A stretch of 64,000 nucleotides of DNA from JAHBXL01 sp964409775 (GCA_964409775.1 CAYPEI010000005.1:62001-126000); one strand, 5' to 3'. Counted from the stretch's first letter, positions 51,134-61,292 are shown. Translations and numbers: made by a program. The notes: generated from the sequence alone by a model not told the origin.

Positions 51134-53139
51134 TACGCGGGCAAGCCGTGGGGGTTGGCGCGGAGCCGGATGATGACGAAGGTCACATCGTCTTTCTGAG
51201 GCGCTTCGCCGCGGAATGCTCGCAGTTCCTGCTCGACGACATCGGCGATGGTCTGTACGGACGCGCCGGCTTGTGCCCGGATGATTTCCCGCAGACGATC
51301 CTTGCCGAAATACTCTCCCGAGGCGTTGGTCGCCTCCCAGATTCCGTCGGTGCCGAGGAAGAGGATGTCGCCCGGCGAGAACCCGTCGCGGCGATACTCC
51401 TCGTACGCCGTCGCCTCGTCAACGCCGAGCGGCACGTCTCCGCCCTCGAGTTCCGCGAACGTGCCGTCGTGTGCGCGGAAGTGAATCGGCGGATCGTGAC
51501 CGGCGCTGGCCCACCGGGCGCTGCCGTGGGCCGGGTCGAGGCTGAGCAGCGTCAGCGTCATGAACTGGAAGTTGCGATCGGAACTCAGCACGTGGTTGAC
51601 CCGCTCCAGCATCTGTGACAGTTGGACATCCGTACCGGCGGGGCACCTGAGCGCAGCGCGGGCCGAGGCCATGAGCAGCGCCGCGGGAAGACCGTGACCC
51701 ATGACGTCCCCGACGGCGATCAGCACCTCGTTTGAGCCGTGCCGGGCGATGTCGATGAAGTCGAAGTAATCACCGCCGGTTTCGTCGCAGTACCTGCAGC
51801 GCCCGACAATCTCCAGCAGTTCGTTCTTCGGATCGGCCTCGGGCAGGAGCGCCTGCTGCACATCGGTCGCCAACTCCATCGCCTGCCGAAGATCCACGGC
51901 TTCCTGGAGCCTGGGGACCATCGCATTGAACGATGCGGCGAGGCGGCCGATCTCGTCGTCGGAGTGCGGCGTGGCCCTTGCTGCGAAGTCTCCTTGCGCC
52001 AGCCGGTTTGCTGCGCCGGTGAGGTCGAGAACAGGCCGGACGATGCTGCGGGCCCGCAGCAGGGCCAGCCCCGCGGCGAGCAGGCCGACGGCAACCGCCG
52101 CGGCCAGTTGCTGCTGCGCCAAGCCGGCCGCCGCCGCGTTGAACTGCGAGGCGGGTTCGAGCGCGAAGACCGTCCAGTTCCTCATACGCATCCGTGCTGC
52201 GCCGGCCACCCACTGACTCAGAGTTCCGTCTCCAAAGCCGACAGTCGCTTCAAACGGCTTCGCATCCCATGGAGTTCGGTCGGCTTGACGGGCGGCGGCG
52301 AGGAGGTCCGGGGCTCCGAGCGGGTCGATGTGGTCGATGCTGTAGGTGGTGGCCGGATCGGCGGCGGCCTGCTGCTGCATGGTCAGTGGCGCGAGGCTGT
52401 GGAAGAGTGCCGCGGGTTGGGGATGAGCAATGACGACCCCGTGCGAATCGGCGAGCATCGCGAACCCCGAATCGCCGATGTGGACTTCGCGCACAATCTC
52501 CCATATTCGCTCCCCGCGGAGCTTGAAGACGGCAGCGCCGATGACGCGACGATCATCGCCGGGAGCACGAACAGGCGCGGCAAAGTACACGCCCGGCTCG
52601 CCGGTGGTCTTGCCGATGAGCAACTCGGAGATGTTCTCGATCCCTTCCAGCGCGTGCTGGCAGTAATCGCGGAAACTCAAGTCCTGGCCGATGTTCTTCG
52701 GATTGGTGCTGGTAATTCCGGTTCCCTGTGCATTCGTCACGAATGCGGACGCGCAGTCCGGATTCGTTTCCGCGGCCAGCAGGAGGCGACGATGCGCAGC
52801 CTTGTACACCGGATCGTCCTGACTGGATCGTGGCGCCAGGCAGAGCGCGACAACTCGCTCGTCCCCGGCGAATGACCGGACGAAGCGGGAGGTATCGAGG
52901 ATGAGTTGATCGAGCCGGGAAGCGGTTGCACGCGCAAGCAAGGACGTGTTCTTCTCCGCCGCGGCCGTGAGTGCTGAGCGGCTTTGCTCACCTGTCCACC
53001 AGAGCGCGACGGCCAGTGGCACCAGCGAAGCAAGGAGGAGGTCTGCCGACATCCGAACGGCGATCGGCCATGAGCGTGGGCTCAACGCACGCGGGGCGCG
53101 GGGAGAGGTGACGGGCAGTGCTGAAGTCCCATCGGTCAT
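51133..53139 (-). CDS. membrane RsbU-type phosphatase (dCache, HAMP, PP2C)
   Basis: This 668-residue protein has an N-terminal membrane helix (about residues 30-50), a periplasmic dCache-like sensor region (about 55-330, with FRDYCQHALEG and YFAAPVRAPGDDR), a second membrane helix (about 345-365), a HAMP domain, and a C-terminal PP2C/SpoIIE phosphatase with the metal sites GGDYFDF, GDVMGHGLPAAL and KDDVTFVII. It could dephosphorylate an anti-sigma factor antagonist in a partner-switching pathway. The partners are not in the window. ATG 53139 follows GGGA. The next gene starts within its stop codon. Confidence 0.9.
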   Translation of the reverse strand: MTDGTSALPVTSPRAPRALSPRSWPIAVRMSADLLLASLVPLAVALWWTGEQSRSALTAAAEKNTSLLARATASRLDQLILDTSRFVRSFAGDERVVALCLAPRSSQDDPVYKAAHRRLLLAAETNPDCASAFVTNAQGTGITSTNPKNIGQDLSFRDYCQHALEGIENISELLIGKTTGEPGVYFAAPVRAPGDDRRVIGAAVFKLRGERIWEIVREVHIGDSGFAMLADSHGVVIAHPQPAALFHSLAPLTMQQQAAADPATTYSIDHIDPLGAPDLLAAARQADRTPWDAKPFEATVGFGDGTLSQWVAGAARMRMRNWTVFALEPASQFNAAAAGLAQQQLAAAVAVGLLAAGLALLRARSIVRPVLDLTGAANRLAQGDFAARATPHSDDEIGRLAASFNAMVPRLQEAVDLRQAMELATDVQQALLPEADPKNELLEIVGRCRYCDETGGDYFDFIDIARHGSNEVLIAVGDVMGHGLPAALLMASARAALRCPAGTDVQLSQMLERVNHVLSSDRNFQFMTLTLLSLDPAHGSARWASAGHDPPIHFRAHDGTFAELEGGDVPLGVDEATAYEEYRRDGFSPGDILFLGTDGIWEATNASGEYFGKDRLREIIRAQAGASVQTIADVVEQELRAFRGEAPQKDDVTFVIIRLRANPHGLPA

Positions 53140-53286
53140 TCCCGGAAGCGTACACGATCGTGAAGGCTTGCGGTGCGGCATGACCCACGCCCGGCTTGGC
53201 GCGATTCGGGACCTGCATACCACTTTGGAAGATGGGGCCGGCTGTCATGGACGAGACTGCGCCACGAACCGCGGTCGCGTGGCGAT

Positions 53287-53649
53287 TCAGGTTGCCGGGA
53301 TGCGAGAGGCAGGCTGTTGTACACGGCTTGATCCCTCCGCCACCCGAAGTCCCAATATGCCTGCTGCGATGAGAGCCACGCACATCCACTGCATCCAGTT
53401 CAGCCGTTCACCGAGGACAAGCCATCCCGCGAGTGCAGCGCCAAGGGCACCAACGCCCACCCACACGGTGTAGGCGATTCCCAGAGGAAGCGACTGCATC
53501 GCTCGCGACAGGAGATAGAAACTCACGATCATCGCTGAGACCGTGATGACGCTGGGCCACAGTCGTGTCCAGCCCTCGCTGAACTTCATGCTTGTGGCCC
53601 ACACCACCTCGAACACTCCGGCGACGATGACGAGAATCCATGCGTGCAT
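53287..53649 (-). CDS. sugE: small multidrug resistance transporter, SugE/Gdx type
   Basis: This 120-residue protein is an SMR-family exporter with four membrane helices. The Glu14 needed for transport lies in VFEVVWATSMKF, and SLPLGIAYTVWVGVGALGAALAGW is close to SugE/Gdx proteins, which export guanidinium. The 14-residue tail after the last helix is polar. I see no guanidine riboswitch upstream in the 200 bases. The gene is isolated from its neighbours by about 150 and 200 bases. Confidence 0.88.
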   Translation of the reverse strand: MHAWILVIVAGVFEVVWATSMKFSEGWTRLWPSVITVSAMIVSFYLLSRAMQSLPLGIAYTVWVGVGALGAALAGWLVLGERLNWMQWMCVALIAAGILGLRVAEGSSRVQQPASRIPAT

Positions 53650-53852
53650 GGCGCATTGTTGCCGCCGGGCGGCCCGCGCGATGGTTCCGATGGTCTGCCG
53701 GTGAACGAGAGCGTGTCAGGAGCGATCAACACCCGTGTTGAGAAGAACAGCGGCAGCCCGCCAGTTCCCGGAATGATCACTCGACGAGACGTGCTCCCCG
53801 ACCCCTTGGCAGGCGACGCGCGCGTGACGGTGGTGCGGCCTCCAGCCGCCGC

Positions 53853-54992
53853 TCAATCCTCCGGCAGTGCACAGGATCCGCCGTGCTTGGCGTGGTAGTC
53901 CTGGTGGTAGTCTTCCGCGGCGAAAAACGCCCCCGCGCTGCCGGGCTTGTCCGCCATGACGACTTCGGTCGCGATCTTCCTGCCTTTGAATCGCGGGTTG
54001 CTGGCCTGTTCCGCTACAAACTTCTTGGCTGCCTCAAACTGGGCCGCGTCCGCGGCGAAGATCGCGGAGCGGTACTGGGTTCCCACATCGGGTCCCTGGC
54101 GGTTGAGTTGGGTCGGATCGTGGTACTTGAAGAACCTGCCGAGCAGGTCGGCGTAACTGATTCTTGCGGGGTCAAACACGACCTTGACGGTCTCGGCATG
54201 CCCGGTTGTGTCTGTGCAGACGGCCTTGTACCCGGGGTCCTTGATGTGCCCGCCCATGTACCCGCTGACCGCGTCGATCACGCCGGGTGTCTGCTGGAAG
54301 CGATCCTCGACTCCCCAGAAACACCCGCCAGCGAAGTAGGCAGTCTCCGTCTTGAGTGGACGTGATGCGACGGGCCAATCAGCACCCTTCTCGACGAAGT
54401 CGAGCGAAGCGGAGTTCAGGCAGTAGCGAAGCCCGGTAGGCTTCGGGCCGTCTTCGAAGACGTGGCCGAGGTGCGCACCGCAGCGAGTGCAGAGAATCTC
54501 GACGCGCTGCATGCCGTGCGAGCCATCGCTTTCGTAGGCGATGTGGTCCTTGTCATACGGGGCGAAGAAACTCGGCCAGCCCGTGCCCGAGTCGAACTTG
54601 GCGTTTGACGCGAACAGCGGCAGGCCGCAGAGCCGGCAGACATACGTGCCCTCCTTCTTGTTGTCCAGGAGGGTGCCGCAGAATGCGGGCTCGGTTCCCT
54701 TGCGGAGGATGACTTTGGCCTCATCGGGCGTGAGTTTGCGGGCCAGTTCCTCGACCCTGGGTGTCGACAGCGGCGTGATGTCGTATGCGGCGCGGGAATA
54801 CCGCGGCGCTGCGGCGGAGTCCTTGGTGCTTCGCACGGCGTCCTTCCTTTTCTGAGTCTGCTGCACGAGTTCGGCGAGGCTCGACTGATCGCCGGATGGC
54901 GGGGGAGCCGAACGTGGTGCGAAGGCCAACATTCCGGCGGCCGAGACCGCGATGGCGATCGCGAGCGTACCCAGCATCGCAAGCGGCTTCAT
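53853..54992 (-). CDS. msrAB: bifunctional methionine sulfoxide reductase, MsrB-MsrA
   Basis: This 379-residue fusion repairs oxidised methionine of both stereochemistries. An N-terminal hydrophobic helix (about residues 5-25) suggests membrane anchoring or export. The MsrB domain comes first, with two zinc CxxC pairs (Cys119/122 and Cys168/171) and catalytic Cys191 in RYCLNSASLDF. The MsrA domain follows, with GGCFWGVE (Cys224). The MsrB-MsrA order is the reverse of many fusions, such as PilB, where MsrA precedes MsrB. The ATG is preceded by AGGAAGGGG. Confidence 0.94.
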   Translation of the reverse strand: MKPLAMLGTLAIAIAVSAAGMLAFAPRSAPPPSGDQSSLAELVQQTQKRKDAVRSTKDSAAAPRYSRAAYDITPLSTPRVEELARKLTPDEAKVILRKGTEPAFCGTLLDNKKEGTYVCRLCGLPLFASNAKFDSGTGWPSFFAPYDKDHIAYESDGSHGMQRVEILCTRCGAHLGHVFEDGPKPTGLRYCLNSASLDFVEKGADWPVASRPLKTETAYFAGGCFWGVEDRFQQTPGVIDAVSGYMGGHIKDPGYKAVCTDTTGHAETVKVVFDPARISYADLLGRFFKYHDPTQLNRQGPDVGTQYRSAIFAADAAQFEAAKKFVAEQASNPRFKGRKIATEVVMADKPGSAGAFFAAEDYHQDYHAKHGGSCALPED

Positions 54993-55142
54993 GAGCGGGT
55001 TCCCCTTCCTGAGTGGTACCGATGATAGGGGCTCGTGCGAGTTCGCCGGAACTCGGGCCCCTCCGAGGTTCGATGTCCGGGGTGGGTGTGCATGCGGGAA
55101 ATGGGACGGACGTTGGCGGCTCGCTGCACACTATCATGGAGC

Positions 55143-56123
55143 GTGCTCGATCTGAACACCCTATCTCTGCCCGACCTGTATACCGAACTGGCCCGCACGG
55201 GGTTCATTCGCCGCCTGCTGGAACTCGCCCGGGATGAAGATCTTGGTCCGATTGCAGCCGAACATGGCTGCGGGCTGCCAAATCGGCGGTGGCTTGATCA
55301 CGACGTCACATCCGCCGCGGGGATCGAGCCGCGCATCACCGGCGCCGCGGATCTGGTCGCCCGTCAAGCCTGCACGGTGGCGGGGCTTGCGACTATTCCG
55401 GAGTTGCTGGAGGTGTTCGGCACCACGGCTCGCTGGACCTCGCACGCGGCGGATGGCGAGCGTGTGGCGGCCGGCACCTGTCTGGGGAGGCTCGACGGTC
55501 CTCTGGCGGAGATCCTGTCGACCGAACGCACGATTCTCAACATCGTCGCGAGGCTGTCCGGCGTCGCGACGCGCACGGCCGAGTTCGTGGCCCAACTCGA
55601 CGGTCTGGGGGCCCAACTTCTCGACACGCGCAAGACGACGCCCGGCATGCGTGTGCTGGAGAAGTACGCCGTGCGCTGCGGCGGCGGGTTCTGCCACCGC
55701 ATCGGGCTGTATGACGCCTTGCTCATCAAGGACAACCACATCGCCGGAATCCCGCCCGATCGGCTCGCGGCTGTCGTTCGTGCGGCGGTTGATCGGGCCC
55801 GCGGTGCGGTCGCAAAGAGTGGGGGAGCAGGGGGGCTCCGCTTTGCGGAAGTCGAGGTCGACTCCCTCGATCAGTTGCGGGCACTGCTCGCCGCGGGCGG
55901 AGCAGGCACCGACATCATTCTCCTCGACAACATGTCCGTGGCCATGCTTCGGGACGCCGTCCGTCTGCGCAACCAGTCCGGTGCAAGGGTCCTGCTCGAA
56001 GCCTCCGGTGGTGTGCGACTTGACACGGTCCGGGCGCTGGCCGAGACCGGTGTTGACCGGATCAGCGTCGGAGGCCTTACGCATCAGGCCGTCAGCATCG
56101 ACCTTGGGCTCGATGTCGTCTAG
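55143..56123 (+). CDS. nadC: nicotinate-nucleotide pyrophosphorylase, carboxylating
   Basis: This protein of about 326 residues is NadC (quinolinate phosphoribosyltransferase), which makes nicotinate mononucleotide from quinolinate in NAD synthesis. The family blocks are complete: STERTILNIVARLSGVAT near residue 120, LDTRKTTPGMR near 160, KYAVRCGGGFCHRIGLYDA and LIKDNHI just after, and LLEASGGVRL close to the end. The GTG at 55143 matches the usual N-terminus (VLDLNTLSLPDLY); in-frame ATGs at 55092 and 55101 are alternatives, since no start has a strong ribosome binding site. The HIT gene follows after 40 bases. Confidence 0.93.
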   Translation: MLDLNTLSLPDLYTELARTGFIRRLLELARDEDLGPIAAEHGCGLPNRRWLDHDVTSAAGIEPRITGAADLVARQACTVAGLATIPELLEVFGTTARWTSHAADGERVAAGTCLGRLDGPLAEILSTERTILNIVARLSGVATRTAEFVAQLDGLGAQLLDTRKTTPGMRVLEKYAVRCGGGFCHRIGLYDALLIKDNHIAGIPPDRLAAVVRAAVDRARGAVAKSGGAGGLRFAEVEVDSLDQLRALLAAGGAGTDIILLDNMSVAMLRDAVRLRNQSGARVLLEASGGVRLDTVRALAETGVDRISVGGLTHQAVSIDLGLDVV

Positions 56124-56163
56124 TCAGACCAGTTCACACACTTGGCGCGAGTTCAAACCTGCC

Positions 56164-56571
56164 ATGTCCATCTTCTCCAAGATCATCCGCGGCGAGATTC
56201 CCTGTCACAAGGTCTACGAGGACCCCCAGGTCTTCGCGTTCCTCGACATCGCCCCGCTCTGCCCCGGCCACACACTCATTGTTCCCAAAGAAGAGAAGGC
56301 CACGCTCGACCAACTCAGCGACGAGGCGGCCGCGGCGATCGGGCGAGCCCTTCCCCGCCTCTGCCGCGCGGTGATGAAGGCGACCGGGGCGACGTCCTAC
56401 AACATCCTGCAGAACAACGGAGCGGAGGCACACCAGGCCGTCTTTCACGTCCACTTCCACATCATCCCCAAGTTCGAGGATGGCCGCGGTCTGGGGATCG
56501 GCTGGAAGCCGGGGAAACTGGATACTTCGGCCGGGAAGGAACTGGCCAGCCGCATCGCCGCGGCGGTCTGA
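56164..56571 (+). CDS. HIT-family nucleotide-binding hydrolase
   Basis: This 135-residue protein belongs to the histidine triad family. The HVHFHII motif (His95, His97, His99) is the active site, preceded by YNILQNNGAEAHQAVFH. The N-terminal block IFSKIIRGEIPCHKVYED is nearly identical to HinT-like enzymes, which hydrolyse AMP or nucleoside phosphoramidates. ATG 56164 is the conserved start; the frame is open much further upstream but overlaps nadC. It precedes mutL by 28 bases. Confidence 0.92.
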   Translation: MSIFSKIIRGEIPCHKVYEDPQVFAFLDIAPLCPGHTLIVPKEEKATLDQLSDEAAAAIGRALPRLCRAVMKATGATSYNILQNNGAEAHQAVFHVHFHIIPKFEDGRGLGIGWKPGKLDTSAGKELASRIAAAV

Positions 56572-56599
56572 TCCGACGCCATCGCGATTTCGCCGTACC

Positions 56600-58576
56600 A
56601 TGGCACCGATGCCGACCACGACCGAGGCACAGATCCGTCAGATTCGGAAACTCCCTGCGCTGCTGGTGAACCAGATCGCCGCGGGCGAGGTGGTCGAACG
56701 CCCCGCATCGGTCGTCAAGGAACTCGTCGACAACGCGCTCGATGCCGGCGCAGGGCGCATCACCATCGAACTTCAGCAGGGGGGGATCGAACTCATTCGC
56801 ATTACGGATGACGGTTCCGGTATCCCGCCGGATCAACTTGCGCTTGCCCTCGCCCCGCACGCCACCAGCAAGGTCTCGACGGTGGATGACCTCGATCGCA
56901 TCGCCACGTACGGCTTCCGTGGCGAAGCCCTGGCGTCGATCACGTCCGTCGCTCGTGTCAGCATCCGTTCTCGCACCGCCGCCGACACCGGCGCGAGCGA
57001 AGTTCGGGCAGAGGGCGACCGTACCGATCCTGTGCAGCCCGCCGCGGGACCGGTGGGCACGTGCGTCACCGTCCGCAACCTGTTCTTCAATACACCCGCC
57101 CGCCGCAAGTTCCTCCGCACGCCATCCACGGAGCAGGGCCACTGCATTGAGATCGCCGGCGACCTGGCCATCAGCCATCCCGCCGTGGGTTTCACCATCA
57201 TCGCCAACGACAAGCGCATGCTGGAAGTCCCGCCGAACCAGTCTCCGCGCGAGCGTGTGCTGGCCGTTTTGGGCAAGGAACTCGCCCCGGAGTTGCTGGA
57301 GGCGAGCCTGGATGAGTTTGATGACGCACGCGGGGTGGCTCTCTGGGGACTGATCGGTCGGCCGTCGATAGCCCGTGCGGCCGCGAAAGCGATGAAGATG
57401 TTTGTGAACGGCAGGCCGGTGCGGGATCGCACGCTGCAGCACGCCATCCGCGAGGCGTATCGCGGCCTGATCGAGCCGGGGCGCTATCCCACGGCCGTGG
57501 TGATGATCGAGATGGACCCCGGCGCGGTCGATGTCAATGTTCACCCGCAGAAGACCGAGGTTCGCTTCCGCGATCAGTCCCTTGTTCATTCCGCTGCCCA
57601 TCGCGCCGTCAAGGATGCGCTGCAGCGTGCGGACCTCACGCCGCAGATCGGCCGCACGGGCTTTGGCGCGGCTGGTCGGGGGTGGGGCCTGTCGGGTGGA
57701 TCAGCGCAGGGGTATCTGGCATCCGGGCCGGGCGATGTCGCAGGCAGCCGCGAGGGGTACGGCGCCCAGGCGACCGGCGACGAGCCCTCTCGCATCAGCC
57801 GGTTCGTCGAGTACTTCCGCCGGCCCGCCGTGAGCCAGCCGCAGGAGCGGATTTCCCTCGATGCCCTGCGCGAAGCGATGAAGCCATGCGAGCGTGAATC
57901 CGGCGAGACGGCTGCTGCGGACGCGTTTCAGACGGAAGCCGCACAGATGCCGCCGCTCTCGCCGCCGCGACCCGCTGAACGCGTGCTGCAGGTGCACAAT
58001 CAGTACGTGGTGACGGAGGATGAGCAGGGGCTGGTGATCATCGACCAGCACGCGCTGCACGAACGCGTGATGTTCGAGTACCTGCTTGCCCGCCTCGCGG
58101 TGGTCGGCGGGGAGGAGGGTACCGCGGCGGCAGGCCTTGAGAGCCAGCGGATGCTCGTGCCCGCGGTGGTGGAGGCGACGGCCTCGCAGGTTGCCCGTGC
58201 GGATGAGTTGCGTCCGCTGCTGGAGCGGATCGGCATGAGCGTCGAGGCGATCGGCCCGACCAGCCTGGGGGTTCAGGCGTTCCCGACATTCCTGTTCGAC
58301 AAGGGCGTCGAGCCGGGCGAGTTCCTTCGCGAGATGCTCGAACGCGCTGAGGCCGAGGGTTTCTCTCCCGGCAAGGAAGAGACGCTTCACGAGATTCTTG
58401 ACATGATGGCGTGCAAGGCCGCGATCAAGGCCGGCGACCGCATGAGCCAGCCCGAACTCATCGAACTGATCCGGTTGCGGGATGCTGTCGGCCGCTCGAG
58501 CAACTGCCCGCATGGCCGTCCGACGTCCATCCGGCTTCCGATCGCCGAACTCGATCGCCGATTCGGACGGGCATGA
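56600..58576 (+). CDS. mutL: DNA mismatch repair protein MutL
   Basis: This protein of about 658 residues is MutL. The GHKL ATPase is intact: VVKELVDNALDAG near residue 40, DDGSGI near 75 and YGFRGEALAS near 110, followed by NLFFNTPARRKFL near 165. The C-terminal domain has the endonuclease motif DQHA(X)2E(X)4E in DQHALHERVMFE, along with a late CKAAIKAGDRMS and CPHGRP, so it is of the nicking type rather than the E. coli type. MutS is not in the window. The start may be ATG 56600 or 56609. Confidence 0.96.
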   Translation: MAPMPTTTEAQIRQIRKLPALLVNQIAAGEVVERPASVVKELVDNALDAGAGRITIELQQGGIELIRITDDGSGIPPDQLALALAPHATSKVSTVDDLDRIATYGFRGEALASITSVARVSIRSRTAADTGASEVRAEGDRTDPVQPAAGPVGTCVTVRNLFFNTPARRKFLRTPSTEQGHCIEIAGDLAISHPAVGFTIIANDKRMLEVPPNQSPRERVLAVLGKELAPELLEASLDEFDDARGVALWGLIGRPSIARAAAKAMKMFVNGRPVRDRTLQHAIREAYRGLIEPGRYPTAVVMIEMDPGAVDVNVHPQKTEVRFRDQSLVHSAAHRAVKDALQRADLTPQIGRTGFGAAGRGWGLSGGSAQGYLASGPGDVAGSREGYGAQATGDEPSRISRFVEYFRRPAVSQPQERISLDALREAMKPCERESGETAAADAFQTEAAQMPPLSPPRPAERVLQVHNQYVVTEDEQGLVIIDQHALHERVMFEYLLARLAVVGGEEGTAAAGLESQRMLVPAVVEATASQVARADELRPLLERIGMSVEAIGPTSLGVQAFPTFLFDKGVEPGEFLREMLERAEAEGFSPGKEETLHEILDMMACKAAIKAGDRMSQPELIELIRLRDAVGRSSNCPHGRPTSIRLPIAELDRRFGRA

Positions 58577-58619
58577 CGGCCGGACGGGGGGGGACTGCAC
58601 TTGCCGCCGGGATCGACGT

Positions 58620-61292
58620 CTACTTGAACTCGGCGAGAGCCTCGTCGAGGTGGTGGCGGAACTCGCGACTGGTCACCTCGCGCCGGCGTGCTTCGAGTGC
58701 TGCGCGTGCTGCCGGTGTGTGGATCTTTCCCAGTGCGCCGGCCGCGCCGTAGCGCATCCGCTGCGAAGTCTCGTTCATCATGGAGGAGAGCGCGGCGATG
58801 GCGCTCTGCTCATCATGCTTGGCGAGTTTGGCGATTGCCTCGGCGGCAGCCTCCCGCGTCAGTTGCTCATTCCCGGGCAACGAAAGGCGGATGGCCCCTC
58901 CGAGCGCCTCGGCGGTGTCGAAGTCCGCCCACGCCCGCAGCGCCTCGCGCCGGATTCGGTCGGAGAAGGAGTCGGTGGCGAGCCCCTTCTGAATCAGTTC
59001 GGCGCCATCGGCGGCTCGCATAGTTCCTACGCCCCGCACCGCCGCGGCCCGAACGGCGACGGAGGGATCTCGGTGAAATCGTTCGGAGAGTTGCGCAAGG
59101 ACGCGGGCGCGCGTCGCATCGTCGGTGGTGCCGCCGGGAGCCGCCGCGCGGGCCAGTTGCTCGATCACGGCCTTTCGCACGCGAGCGTCTTCGATCGAGC
59201 GGTGGGCGAGCACGGCGAGGGCGGCCCCTGCGTTGCGGTCCGGAAACGTCAGCGGCAGGGCCGCCGCGTTATCCGCTTTTTCGTCATCGCTGTCGACTGT
59301 CGGATTGGCCATTCGCCCGAGGGCCTGTGCGGCACGCTGGCGCAGCCCGTGGTGCAGGGCGGGGTTTTCCACGATGGATGTCAGCGCGTCCAGGGCGGCC
59401 ACGATCTGCGGGTGTGGTGGGGAGTCCGGTCGCTTTGGGGCGACGGTCTGAGCCAGCGCCGCCGCGGCCTGCACCCGCGCGGCAAGCGTGGGGCCGTCGT
59501 GGAGTTGCGCCAACCAGAGTTCGGCCCCGCGTGGCTCCGGCCGCTCGATGTGGACATCGGCGAGCACCGCGAGACGCGGATCGAACACCACGGCGAGCGG
59601 TTCGCCATCCAGAACGGTCTCGAACTCCGTGCTGGTCTTGTCGACGGCGATATCGAGCCAGCGTGTCCCGGCGGGCGTTCGCACCCAGACCGGCAGAGTG
59701 AACGCGTACGCCGGCGAGTCGCCGTCGATGCGCTGCGTCTGCTCGACGGTGATCGCGAGCGTCTGCGAGTCGCTCTTCCATTCGTGCCGGATTCGGAGTC
59801 GGGGCACTCCCGGCCTGCGGCACCACTGCTCGAAGAACCGCTGCAGGCTTACTCCTGCCACATCTTCGAGTGCGCGGCGCAGTGCGTACGTCTCGGCGTT
59901 ACTGTCGCGCTGCCGGTCGATATAGGTCGCCATGCCGCGGAAGAACGCTTCGTCTCCGAGATGCTCACGAAGCATGTGCAGCACCGCCGAGCCCTTGGCG
60001 TATGGATTCGCCGCCCGGTCGAAGACCTCGACGGGATGTCCGTAGCACTTGCACTGCATGGGCGGGTCGAATGGGTCTTCGCCGCGGTCCTGCGATGCGA
60101 TGCCCTCCATGTCCTCGAGGATCCCCCAGAGATAGGCATCGTTGTCGGGGGTCAGTGTTGACCCGCCGGAGTTGCGATACTGCTCCCAGAGTTTCTCGCA
60201 GTAGGTGGCCAGCCCCTCGTTCAGCCAGATGTGCTCCCATGATCGGCACGTGATCAGATCCCCAAACCACTGGTGGGCAAGTTCGTGGCTGATCAGGCTG
60301 TCCTCATCGCCGTCGAGCAGGGCCGTGCGGTCAAGCAGGGTCGTGTCGATGAGCGTTGTGGCGCTGGTGTTCTCCATGCCGCCCCAGGCAAAGTTCCACA
60401 CCAGGACCTGTCCGTACTTGTCCCACGGGAAGGGCTCGTCGAACAGGCGCTCGAAGAGCGCGACCATTCGCGGCGTCCGACCGAAGGTCGCTGGGATGTA
60501 TGCCGCCTGACCGGGCGGAACGAACACGGGCATCGGCACCCGTGAACCGGCCGGTGCGACATCGACGGAGTCAAACTTTCCCACAACGAGAGACACCAGA
60601 TACGCGACATGCTCGCGATCCTGACGCCAGTGGAAGCGCTCGGTCGCACCGGCCCGCTCGTGCGACTCGAGCCGGCCGTTGGAGATCGCGGTGTACCCGG
60701 AGGGGACGGTCACCACGATCTCCGTCGACTGCCGCTCGTTCGGGAAGTCCGCGCAAGGAAACCAGTACCTCGAGGACTCTGATTCGCCCTGGGTGTGAAA
60801 CTGTGCGGCTCGGCCGGGATAGGCGGGGGACTCAACTGTCCAGATGACTCCCTCCGTCGGCTCCACGACGCTGTAGGCCACCCGCACGTCGACGCGCTGG
60901 CCGAGTGCGACGGGGGGATCAAAGCGAATGGCCAGTTCCTCATTGGGGAGATCATGGTTGAAGGACACTCGGAATCCAACGCACTCAACCGAAGAGACGT
61001 GCATCTCCGCGGCATTCAGCCGCAGCGTTGATAGCGGCCTTCCGAGCGGTTCGAGCGAGATTGTCGCGACACCGTCGAATCTCGGGGTGTTCATGTCCGC
61101 GATAGTGAGGTCGAGCCGGATGTGGCGGATGTCCGCGCTTCGGTGCGGCGGATAGTTCAGCCGGCTTCTCCCGGAGGCGGCGTCAAACCACAGAGACTGG
61201 GCAGCGCCGGGCGCCGCGGCATCATCGGTCTCGGGTTGAACTGCAACCGGCCAGGCCGCGATCAGAGAGATCAAGAGAGCGGGAGCGAGCAT
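58620..61292 (-). CDS. exported M1-family metallopeptidase with HEAT-like tail
   Basis: This 890-residue protein has a signal peptide (ATG 61292; LLISLIAAWPVAVQ) and an M1 aminopeptidase domain. The exopeptidase motif GGMEN is at about residues 304-308, and the zinc site HELAH...E at His336, Glu337, His340 and Glu359. The C-terminal 280 residues are alpha-helical repeats rich in Ala (ALGRMANPTVDS, RAAAVRGVGTM and YGAAGALGKIHTP), like HEAT repeats. It is one of a tandem pair, 103 bases downstream of the other. The substrate is unknown. Confidence 0.92.
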   Translation of the reverse strand: MLAPALLISLIAAWPVAVQPETDDAAAPGAAQSLWFDAASGRSRLNYPPHRSADIRHIRLDLTIADMNTPRFDGVATISLEPLGRPLSTLRLNAAEMHVSSVECVGFRVSFNHDLPNEELAIRFDPPVALGQRVDVRVAYSVVEPTEGVIWTVESPAYPGRAAQFHTQGESESSRYWFPCADFPNERQSTEIVVTVPSGYTAISNGRLESHERAGATERFHWRQDREHVAYLVSLVVGKFDSVDVAPAGSRVPMPVFVPPGQAAYIPATFGRTPRMVALFERLFDEPFPWDKYGQVLVWNFAWGGMENTSATTLIDTTLLDRTALLDGDEDSLISHELAHQWFGDLITCRSWEHIWLNEGLATYCEKLWEQYRNSGGSTLTPDNDAYLWGILEDMEGIASQDRGEDPFDPPMQCKCYGHPVEVFDRAANPYAKGSAVLHMLREHLGDEAFFRGMATYIDRQRDSNAETYALRRALEDVAGVSLQRFFEQWCRRPGVPRLRIRHEWKSDSQTLAITVEQTQRIDGDSPAYAFTLPVWVRTPAGTRWLDIAVDKTSTEFETVLDGEPLAVVFDPRLAVLADVHIERPEPRGAELWLAQLHDGPTLAARVQAAAALAQTVAPKRPDSPPHPQIVAALDALTSIVENPALHHGLRQRAAQALGRMANPTVDSDDEKADNAAALPLTFPDRNAGAALAVLAHRSIEDARVRKAVIEQLARAAAPGGTTDDATRARVLAQLSERFHRDPSVAVRAAAVRGVGTMRAADGAELIQKGLATDSFSDRIRREALRAWADFDTAEALGGAIRLSLPGNEQLTREAAAEAIAKLAKHDEQSAIAALSSMMNETSQRMRYGAAGALGKIHTPAARAALEARRREVTSREFRHHLDEALAEFK

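Noticed and set aside
53650..53852. Guanidine riboswitch before the SugE-like gene
   Set aside because: No pair of hairpins with ACGR loops, and no ykkC-like core, could be found in the 200 bases upstream.
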